Source: JAVVEG01 sp041689205
Lineage (GTDB): Bacteria; Pseudomonadota; Gammaproteobacteria; Pseudomonadales; Pseudohongiellaceae
Reading direction: 5' to 3'
NCBI GenBank assembly: GCA_041689205.1
Contig: JBDNGQ010000211.1
Coordinates: 28,170-92,169, forward strand
Length of the DNA stretch: 64,000 nt
A program made the translations under genes and the position numbers. The notes under the pieces were generated by a model. The model made no database searches and was not told the DNA's origin. It worked only from the letters and a program-made list of their open reading frames with translations. Below are positions 57,442 through 64,000 of the stretch, piece after piece. Each line of letters begins with the position of its first letter. Positions within the stretch are counted from its first letter, which is position 1.

Positions 57442-60400
57442 ATGCGCTACATCACGTCAGCAGTTTCAAGAGCACGCACAACGATCAGTGTGTTCATAGT
57501 GATTATGCTCACTGGCTTTTTCTCCTACCTGTCGATCCCTGTAGAACTCAATCCCGACGTCACGGTCCCGGTAATCATCACTACCATAGTCCACCAGGGA
57601 ATTTCCCCCGAAGATGCTGAGCGCCTGCTTTCCAAACCCACGGAAATCGAACTGAAATCAGTTGAAGGCATCACTCAGATCAGTTCAATCTCCGGGGAAG
57701 GTGTCGCCACGGTGGTGGTCGAGTTTGACGTCAGTCTTGATTCCAATGTGGCATTACAGGAAACCCGTGCGGCGATTGACCGTGCCAAGGCTCGTTTCCC
57801 TGCATCAACAGAAGAACCCCTTGTTCAGGAGATTTCAGCAGCCAGTTCACCCGTCGTGCAGATCGCTGTGCGCGGCAAGGGTGTGCCAGAGCGCGTGCTA
57901 TTGAAAGTAGCTCAGGATCTTAGGCGGGAAATCGAAACACTGCCGCAGGTACTCTCTGCTGATATGGTTGGAAATCGGGAAGAACTGCTTGAGGCCATCA
58001 TTGACCCGGCCAAGCTGGAAACTTATGGCATCAGCAATCAACAGATCATTCAGGCCGTTACCAATAACAATCGGCTGATTCCGGCGGGCGCTGTGAATAC
58101 CGGGCAAGGCAGCTTCTCTGTTAAATTGCCAGGATTGATCGAGACACAGCAGGATTTGTTTGATCTGCCCATCGCGGCAAGTTCCAGTGGCGTGCTCACG
58201 CTCAGCGATATTGCCGAGGTGCGACGTACTTTCAAAGATGCTACGCGTTACTCCTATGCAAATGGCGAGCCATCCATTTCTATCAATGTGCAAAAGCGCA
58301 AAGGCGCCAATCTGATCGAAGCCATGGATCAGATTGATCTGATCGTTAAGGAAATGCGACCAGGCCTGCCGCCAGCGGTCCAGATCTCCTACCTGAACAA
58401 CACCGCGCCTCTGGTTATCGAGCAGAATATGGGTATGCAAGGCAATATGGCTACCGCTATGTTCCTGGTACTGGTAGTGGTTGTTGCTGCCGTTGGAATC
58501 CGTTCCGGGATTTTGGTGACATTGGCGGTACCTTTCTCATTCTTCTTTGCATTCATCATCATTTCAGCGTTGGGCTTCACCTATAACTTCATGGTAATTT
58601 TCGGCCTGTTGCTGGGTCTCGGTATGTTGATTGATGGCGCCATTGTGCTGGTCGAGTATGCCGATCGGAAAATGATGGAGGGCTATACCAAAGAAGACGC
58701 CTACCATGAGGCAGTCAACCGCATGTTCTGGCCGATCATGGCCTCGACAGCGACTACCCTTGCAGCCTTCCTGCCGTTGATGTTCTGGCCGGGTGTCGCC
58801 GGTGAATTCATGCGCTATCTGCCGATCACTGTATTCGCAGTGCTTGTCGGTTCCCTGTTATATGCCCTGTTATTTGCTCCGACACTGGGTTCCCTGTTCG
58901 GTAAAAGCAGCCGCTACTCGACCAGCACAGCGCAGATGCGTAAGCCAGAGGAGTCCGACACTGCTCATATAGGTGGCATCACTGGCCTTTATGCCAAAAT
59001 CCTGCGCGTAGCCGTAGGGTCGCCGGGAATCATGTTTGTGGGCAGCATTGTGATGCTGGTATCGATAGTTACAGCCTACGGAAGATTTGGTGCCGGTGTG
59101 GAATTTTTTACCAGTGTAGAACCGAATCAGACTCAGATTCTGGTTTTCGCGCAAGGTAATTTTTCACCTGAAGAGATCCGCGATATTGTGCGCGACGTTG
59201 AGTCACGGGTAGTAGCTGTCGGCTATTACAAGAACATTGTCAGCCAGTCAGGCGCTGGCCGCAGTGCCGGGGGCGGTCAGGGTTCGGCACCCGATCTGGT
59301 AGGTACCATTTTCGTGGAAATGACCGATCGGCGGGTACGCGAGCCGGATGGTTTCGAGGTTGAAAATCTTTATCGCGAAGCGATCAGTAATATTCCTGGC
59401 ATCAGAGCTGAAATCTCCTCTATCGAGCAGGGTCCTCCAGTGGGCAAGGAATTGCAGATTGAACTTTATGGTGAGAATCTCCAGGCTCTGATCAGCGAGG
59501 CCAGGCGTATCCGTGCCTTCATGAGCAATGAGATGCAGGGTTTGATTGATATCGATGACACCACACCGATTCCGGGCATCGAATGGGAAATTACCGTAGA
59601 TCGCGCACGCGCAGCCATGTTCGGCGCAAACATCGCAGAGATCGGTACAGCGGTTCAATTGCTCACTAATGGGGTTTTCATGGGCGATTATCGTCCGGAC
59701 GACAGTGAGGAAGAAGTCGACATCCGCGTACGCTATCCGGCTGAGTATCGGGGTCTGGAACAAATCGACACTATTAAAATCAATACTGCTGGTGGACTGG
59801 TGCCAATCAGCAGTTTTATCACCCGCGAGGCCAAACCCAAGGTCAGTTCCATCCAGAGGGTTAATGGCAGCCGGGTAATCTATGTACGTGCTAATCCAGC
59901 TCCGGGAGAGGTTACTGCTAATAAACTGCAGGAGTTACAGTCCTGGCTGGACGAGAATACAATGGCTGCCGGTGTTAATTATCGCTTCCGCGGTGCCAAT
60001 GAAGAGCAGGAAGCCTCGTTCAGCTTCCTGATGGGTGCGTTCGCGCTGGCACTGATGTTGATGGCGGTTGTGCTGGTTACTCAGTTCAACAGCTACTACC
60101 AGGCGCTGCTGATACTCTCCTCTGTGCTGCTCTCGACCGCAGGCGTGCTGCTGGGACTGCTGACCACGGGTCAGACCTTCAGTGTCATTCTTACCGGGGT
60201 TGGAATCGTCGCGCTGGCCGGTATCATTGTTAACAATAATATTGTGCTTATTGATACCTTCAATTACCTGAAGGCCACGCATAAAGACTGGGATATCAAG
60301 GAAATCATTATCCAGACCGGGGTGCAGCGTCTGCGTCCAGTGTTCCTGACCACCTTCACCACCGGTTGCGGTCTGCTGCCATTGGCGATGCATGTGTCAA

Positions 60401-60615
60401 TGGATCTGATTGGCGCCGAAATTGAAGTTGGCGGCCCGATTACTTCGCAGTGGGTGAGCCTGGCAAGTGCGATTGTGTATGGCCTGTCATTCGCGACTAT
60501 CCTGACCCTGATCGTCACGCCGGCAATGCTCGCTCTACCGTATCAGTTGCGCAGTCATCTGCACACGTTCAGGAATCTGTTCAGACGCCGCCAGCCTCAG
60601 CAGGTCAGCGCTTAA
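57442..60615 (+). CDS. RND efflux permease with unusual proton-relay residues
   Basis: The product has 1057 residues, with 12 membrane helices and two large periplasmic loops (about 35-320 and 550-860). The TM4 motif is GMLIDGAIVLVEYADRK, with Asp398 retained but Gly399 where AcrB has its second Asp (D408). The TM10 motif is GIIVNNNIVLIDTF, with Asn931-933 in place of AcrB Lys940. The usual Phe/Gly-rich segments appear (FRGANEEQEASFSF). It exports compounds by proton exchange in the RND HAE family. The start at 57442 follows GGAAGG; an ATG at 57373 would add 23 residues. Substrates unknown. Confidence 0.9.
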   Translation: MRYITSAVSRARTTISVFIVIMLTGFFSYLSIPVELNPDVTVPVIITTIVHQGISPEDAERLLSKPTEIELKSVEGITQISSISGEGVATVVVEFDVSLDSNVALQETRAAIDRAKARFPASTEEPLVQEISAASSPVVQIAVRGKGVPERVLLKVAQDLRREIETLPQVLSADMVGNREELLEAIIDPAKLETYGISNQQIIQAVTNNNRLIPAGAVNTGQGSFSVKLPGLIETQQDLFDLPIAASSSGVLTLSDIAEVRRTFKDATRYSYANGEPSISINVQKRKGANLIEAMDQIDLIVKEMRPGLPPAVQISYLNNTAPLVIEQNMGMQGNMATAMFLVLVVVVAAVGIRSGILVTLAVPFSFFFAFIIISALGFTYNFMVIFGLLLGLGMLIDGAIVLVEYADRKMMEGYTKEDAYHEAVNRMFWPIMASTATTLAAFLPLMFWPGVAGEFMRYLPITVFAVLVGSLLYALLFAPTLGSLFGKSSRYSTSTAQMRKPEESDTAHIGGITGLYAKILRVAVGSPGIMFVGSIVMLVSIVTAYGRFGAGVEFFTSVEPNQTQILVFAQGNFSPEEIRDIVRDVESRVVAVGYYKNIVSQSGAGRSAGGGQGSAPDLVGTIFVEMTDRRVREPDGFEVENLYREAISNIPGIRAEISSIEQGPPVGKELQIELYGENLQALISEARRIRAFMSNEMQGLIDIDDTTPIPGIEWEITVDRARAAMFGANIAEIGTAVQLLTNGVFMGDYRPDDSEEEVDIRVRYPAEYRGLEQIDTIKINTAGGLVPISSFITREAKPKVSSIQRVNGSRVIYVRANPAPGEVTANKLQELQSWLDENTMAAGVNYRFRGANEEQEASFSFLMGAFALALMLMAVVLVTQFNSYYQALLILSSVLLSTAGVLLGLLTTGQTFSVILTGVGIVALAGIIVNNNIVLIDTFNYLKATHKDWDIKEIIIQTGVQRLRPVFLTTFTTGCGLLPLAMHVSMDLIGAEIEVGGPITSQWVSLASAIVYGLSFATILTLIVTPAMLALPYQLRSHLHTFRNLFRRRQPQQVSA

Positions 60616-60698
60616 TCATTGAATGAGTTGATGAGTCAGCGGCAACCGTTGTTGCTGTTGACTCTTCGCGATGTTGATATCCGAGCATTTATCGACGC

Positions 60699-62732
60699 TT
60701 ATCGATAAGTCCTGTTGGCAATATAGCCTTCTACCAGCAGCAACAGCATCACCAGTCCCGTAATCCACCACCACAATCTTTGCGGTTGTTCCAATTCAGC
60801 GACCAGTTGCGCCGTGCGCACCTGGGTGGATTGCTGTGGCGTGGTATCAGGATTAATAATCCGGTCATGAACCAGAGTTGGCAGAACTCTGGCCAGATCC
60901 GATGCGGCTGGGTTGAGATTCACAGCGTAATACGCCTCTCCTTCTGCGCCCGCATTGAGCAGACCCGGACGCTGTGCTGTATAAAACGGACTGTCAGCAG
61001 GCAGTGATCGAACTGTACCATCGGACTCTCGCAAAGCCAGAGTGGCAGATCTCGCGATGATCTCAGGACTCAAATCAATGATGTCTCCCACCTGGTAGGC
61101 GCGTTGCTTCAATACCGGTTGCACCATATAGCGCAGCGTTTCGTGCATGAATGGCACATACAGCCCCTGCAGTGGCAGATTACTCCACTCCAGATCGAGT
61201 GCAGATGCGAACAGCATAGTCGTGCCCTCGCCCACTGAACGCTCTATCAAGGCCGGCATGGCATTATCAAAGCGCATCAGCACGGCCGAATCGGGAGCAG
61301 CCGTTACTGACCAGACCGCCTCAAAGCGTGCATTCCAATCCAGTTCAAGCGGGCGCAAAGCCGGGTGTCTTCGGTCAACATCGGCAATCAGCAGATAATC
61401 ATTAATGGTCTGATCCAGCAACAGCGGATTCTCAAGAGTTGCCGGGGATATTGCGCCAAACTGGCGGTTAAACTGTTCTGCATTGACGATGTCACCAGGG
61501 GCAAACAGCACCCTGCCACCGGCAAGCACATAGTTATTTATCGCAGTCACTGCGCTGCTACCCAGGTCAGCTGCGTTCATCACTATCACAATGTCGGTCT
61601 GCGTCAACGCATCACTGTCAAAACGCGGCACATCGACGGTCTGTACTTCAAAGGGCGAATCTCCCATGCCCTGCAAGGCCAGATTCAGCCAGTGACTTTC
61701 ATCATCAAACCAGTTGGGTGAAGGATCACCGTTGATGATCAGCACCCGGATCCGGGGCAGGACATCAATGGTGAAATAAAAGCTGTTGTCCACCAGAAAA
61801 TCATCTCCGGAAACCACAATCTCGCCTGTGTGAGCACCACTGTTTTCAAACCGGGCGGGAAGAGTGACTACCGTTTCGGAGCGGTCGGTCAACTCTACAG
61901 TTTCCTGAGACACCGTTTCCCCATCAATCCGCAGCAGCACCTGAGCGCGCGGCACATGCACACTGCCGGTACTGCGAACCCGTGCGAGAATGTTGTAGTC
62001 GCTGCTATCTGCAATCAAGCGGGCTGGCGATCTCACATCAGTCAGCAGCACATTTCTGGTCTCACTCTCACCTACATCAATGCCGGTAAAGGAGACTCCC
62101 GGCGCCAGTGTCCAGCCCTGATCAGTTTCGGTGAGTCCGTTGGCCTGAAAATCAGAAACCAGATAAACCTTCTTTTCCTCATAAACAGAGCTGTCCAGTA
62201 TTTCGTTGGCCAGCCGCAGGGCCGGAAAGAACCGCACAGTGTCATAGCCTGGGCCAGCCATGGCGTCTACCTGACTGCGTAGCTGGCTGATATCGGTGGT
62301 TAACTCTGAAACATTGACAGCAGTGCTGGCAAAACTGATCAGCGCCGCTTCATCACCGGGAGACAGGTCTGCCAATATCTGCCGGACCGCCTCTCTGCCG
62401 CGCTCAAAATTGTCTCCGTACTGCATGCTCAGAGATACATCGAACAGCACAACCGCCGCCTCTGGCTCGGCATCGAGCATTCTGGCTATCGATTGATCAA
62501 ACAGGGGCCGCGCAAACGCCAGCACCAGCAGGACGATAGCGGCAGAGCGCAGCAGCAATAACAGCCATTGCTGAATCTGCTGGAACAGCACCAGCTTTTT
62601 GGTGGTGGTTTTGATGAAGCGCAGCGTACTGAAAATAACCTTTGGCGGTTTCTCTCTGCGAATCAGGTGGATTGCTACAGGTATCGCAGCAGCCAGCAAA
62701 CCAAATAGAAATAATGGGGTCAGAAAAGTCAC
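60699..62732 (-). CDS. BatA-like membrane protein with VWA domain
   Basis: The product has 677 residues. The N-terminal aerotolerance-type region FLTPLFLFGLLAAAIPVAIHLIRREKPPKVIFSTL has two helices (about 5-22 and 57-76). A VWA domain with VLFDVSLSMQYGDNF (DxSxS metal site) follows. A third part has an Ig-like region and a class I amidotransferase-like segment, and a last helix lies near the C-terminus (LWWWITGLVMLLLLVEGYI). The function of MoxR-associated VWA proteins is not settled; roles in envelope assembly or complex maturation are proposed. The GTG start overlaps the DUF58 stop by one base. Confidence 0.82.
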   Translation of the reverse strand: MTFLTPLFLFGLLAAAIPVAIHLIRREKPPKVIFSTLRFIKTTTKKLVLFQQIQQWLLLLLRSAAIVLLVLAFARPLFDQSIARMLDAEPEAAVVLFDVSLSMQYGDNFERGREAVRQILADLSPGDEAALISFASTAVNVSELTTDISQLRSQVDAMAGPGYDTVRFFPALRLANEILDSSVYEEKKVYLVSDFQANGLTETDQGWTLAPGVSFTGIDVGESETRNVLLTDVRSPARLIADSSDYNILARVRSTGSVHVPRAQVLLRIDGETVSQETVELTDRSETVVTLPARFENSGAHTGEIVVSGDDFLVDNSFYFTIDVLPRIRVLIINGDPSPNWFDDESHWLNLALQGMGDSPFEVQTVDVPRFDSDALTQTDIVIVMNAADLGSSAVTAINNYVLAGGRVLFAPGDIVNAEQFNRQFGAISPATLENPLLLDQTINDYLLIADVDRRHPALRPLELDWNARFEAVWSVTAAPDSAVLMRFDNAMPALIERSVGEGTTMLFASALDLEWSNLPLQGLYVPFMHETLRYMVQPVLKQRAYQVGDIIDLSPEIIARSATLALRESDGTVRSLPADSPFYTAQRPGLLNAGAEGEAYYAVNLNPAASDLARVLPTLVHDRIINPDTTPQQSTQVRTAQLVAELEQPQRLWWWITGLVMLLLLVEGYIANRTYR

Positions 62733-63622
62733 TAAAAACTCCGGGCTCGGCGGGCCATGTAGGATGACAATGCTGCATCAAGCGGCTGCGAGGTATTAAG
62801 CAGGCAATAATCAACCCCGCTGCTCTGACATTGCTTTTTGCAGTAGCTCAGGTACTGGTTCAGATTTTCCATATAGCTGTTGCGAATCGCTGCAGGGGAG
62901 GTGATATAGGTTTCCTGTGTTTCTGAATCAATAAATTCAGAGGATTGATTAAACGGGAATAATAACTCCGCATCATCCAGCACATGGAACAGGATTACAT
63001 CGTTGCCCATAGAGCGCAGTTGCTGCAGGGTTTTAATAATCTTCACTTCATCATCGAGCATGTCGCTGATCAGCACCACCAGGCTTTTTCGGTTCAGGTT
63101 AGCGGCGAGATCGGCCAGTGGTCGCGCCACATCAGTGGCATTGCCAGCCTTCAGTTCTGCCAGGGTGCGCAGAATGCGGATCAGATGCGGTTGCCGGCAC
63201 ATGGCAGGGATATAATCTTTTACTTTCTCGTCAAAGGTAATCAGGCCCACCGCGTCGCGCTGCCTCATCACAAAATAAGCCAGTGCTGAGGCCAGGGTAC
63301 GGCCATATTCGAGCTTGCTCATTGCACCCGAGCAATAACCCATGGAAGCGCTGGAATCGAGCACAATATAGCAGCGCACATTGGTCTCATCTTCATACTG
63401 CTTGACATAGAATTTGTCACTGCGCGCATACAGTTTCCAATCAACGTGGCGCATGTCATCGCCGCGATAGTAATGCCGATAGTCATTAAACTCGACACTG
63501 AATCCGCGGTGCGGACTTTTGTGAAGGCCGGATATAAAGCCCTCCACGACGACCCGCGCACGCAACTCGAGGTTATCGAGATTACTGAGTACGGTCGGAT
63601 CAAGAAAATTGCTCGCTGCCAT
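62732..63622 (-). CDS. DUF58 protein
   Basis: The product has 296 residues. The DUF58 signature GLHKSPHRGFSVEFNDYRHYYRGDDMRHVDWKLYARSDKFYVKQYEDETN begins near residue 33, and LDSSASMGYCSG is a VWA-like MIDAS motif. DUF58 proteins occur with MoxR AAA+ ATPases and VWA proteins as a functional unit. It is soluble, and downstream of the MoxR gene by 60 bases. Its TAG overlaps the GTG of the BatA-like gene. Confidence 0.88.
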   Translation of the reverse strand: MAASNFLDPTVLSNLDNLELRARVVVEGFISGLHKSPHRGFSVEFNDYRHYYRGDDMRHVDWKLYARSDKFYVKQYEDETNVRCYIVLDSSASMGYCSGAMSKLEYGRTLASALAYFVMRQRDAVGLITFDEKVKDYIPAMCRQPHLIRILRTLAELKAGNATDVARPLADLAANLNRKSLVVLISDMLDDEVKIIKTLQQLRSMGNDVILFHVLDDAELLFPFNQSSEFIDSETQETYITSPAAIRNSYMENLNQYLSYCKKQCQSSGVDYCLLNTSQPLDAALSSYMARRARSF

Positions 63623-63682
63623 CGCTGTGTGCTTCTGTTGTGTACTGCTAAATTACCTGATTGGTGTGAGCGGTCCGGCTTC

Positions 63683-64000
63683 CTAGAGATTGGACGCGGG
63701 CTCCGGAACAACTTCCAGCAGACGCCTGACCACCTCATCGGTATTAATTCGTTCAGCTTCGGCATGAAAATTCAATAATATCCGGTGCCGCAGCACTGAA
63801 GGCGCGAGCGCTCGGATGTCGCCGTAAGACACGTTGTAACGGCCACGTAACAGTGCCCTTACTTTTCCGGCCAGCACCAGGTTCTGTGAAGCGCGGATAC
63901 CGGCACCCCAGCTTACCCAGTCTTTGATGAAATCAGGCGCATTGGGGCTTTGCGGCCGCGACGCATGCACCAGTCTTACGGCATAACGGATTACCGCCTG
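63683..64000 (-). CDS. MoxR-family AAA+ ATPase, C-terminal part
   Basis: Partial gene whose 5' end is beyond the window. The 105 visible C-terminal residues include RYAVRLVHASRPQSPNAPDF, DWVSWGAGIRASQNLVLAGK and RYNVSYGDIRALAPSVLRHRIL, the conserved end of MoxR ATPases (sensor 2 / lid region). The frame is open to base 64000. It heads the MoxR-DUF58-VWA group. MoxR ATPases are thought to act as chaperones for metal-cofactor or complex assembly. Confidence 0.85.
   Translation of the reverse strand, partial: QAVIRYAVRLVHASRPQSPNAPDFIKDWVSWGAGIRASQNLVLAGKVRALLRGRYNVSYGDIRALAPSVLRHRILLNFHAEAERINTDEVVRRLLEVVPEPASNL

Overview
The window looks like chromosomal DNA from a free-living, probably marine, gammaproteobacterium. 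The evidence is the housekeeping linkage groups (lptG-lptF divergent from pepA-valS; ribF-ileS-fkpB-ispH), mid-range base composition, a RegB/RegA-type redox two-component system, an rhodospirillum-style three-gene transhydrogenase (pntAA-pntAB-pntB), and several exported proteins of the 'PRTxDGxPDxxGVW' type that I associate with oceanic Proteobacteria and Acidobacteria. I see no phage, integrase, transposase, CRISPR array or rRNA. One tRNA gene, tRNA-Leu(CAA), is present.

Layout. 0.1-3.5 kb: an exported catalase-peroxidase (katG) with two strong hairpins after it, then a small membrane-protein pair, one member of which is interrupted by an in-frame stop. 3.6-6.6 kb: tRNA-Leu, a leuB-type dehydrogenase, and a convergent Leptospira-type citramalate synthase (cimA), pointing to isoleucine synthesis through citramalate. 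6.8-11.7 kb: the proton-translocating transhydrogenase operon with a coupled RDD membrane protein, then an exported bicupin/VOC pair. 11.8-19.1 kb: lptG, lptF and a thioesterase on the minus strand, pepA and valS on the plus strand, without the holC that usually separates the last two. 19.2-25.2 kb: an exported serine hydrolase, a metallophosphatase, three paralogous exported proteins of unknown function and a gamma-glutamylcyclotransferase-like protein. 25.2-30.6 kb: ispH, fkpB, ileS and ribF, without the usual lspA.

30.9-35.0 kb: a MipA/OmpV outer-membrane protein, a DUF3019 protein, an OmpR-class response regulator, its histidine kinase and a small exported protein, read as a signalling unit for the cell envelope. 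35.1-40.0 kb: a quinone-oxidoreductase-like dehydrogenase, a YdeP-like molybdopterin oxidoreductase with a small membrane partner, and an exported alpha/beta hydrolase. 40.0-42.5 kb: a promoter-to-terminator RNA unit directly before an MFS transporter, then a PII protein and a thioesterase. 42.6-48.2 kb: an orphan outer-membrane-like protein, a BlaI repressor with an M56 membrane peptidase, a divergent TonB-dependent receptor with a candidate operator between them, and an exported esterase. 48.4-50.8 kb: a sigma-54-type promoter before an exported repeat (beta-solenoid) protein, convergent and overlapping with an acyl-CoA synthetase.

50.8-55.9 kb: a small conserved protein, a methyltransferase-acetyltransferase fusion, regB/regA and an SDR dehydrogenase. 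56.0-60.6 kb: an 18-bp palindrome ahead of an RND efflux pair. 60.7-64.0 kb: a VWA/BatA-like protein, a DUF58 protein and the end of a MoxR ATPase that runs out of the window.

The best candidates for undescribed biology are the structured RNA/attenuator before the MFS transporter, the BlaI-M56-TonB receptor unit, the sigma-54-controlled beta-solenoid protein, the exported paralog cluster, and the missing lspA and holC at otherwise conserved loci.
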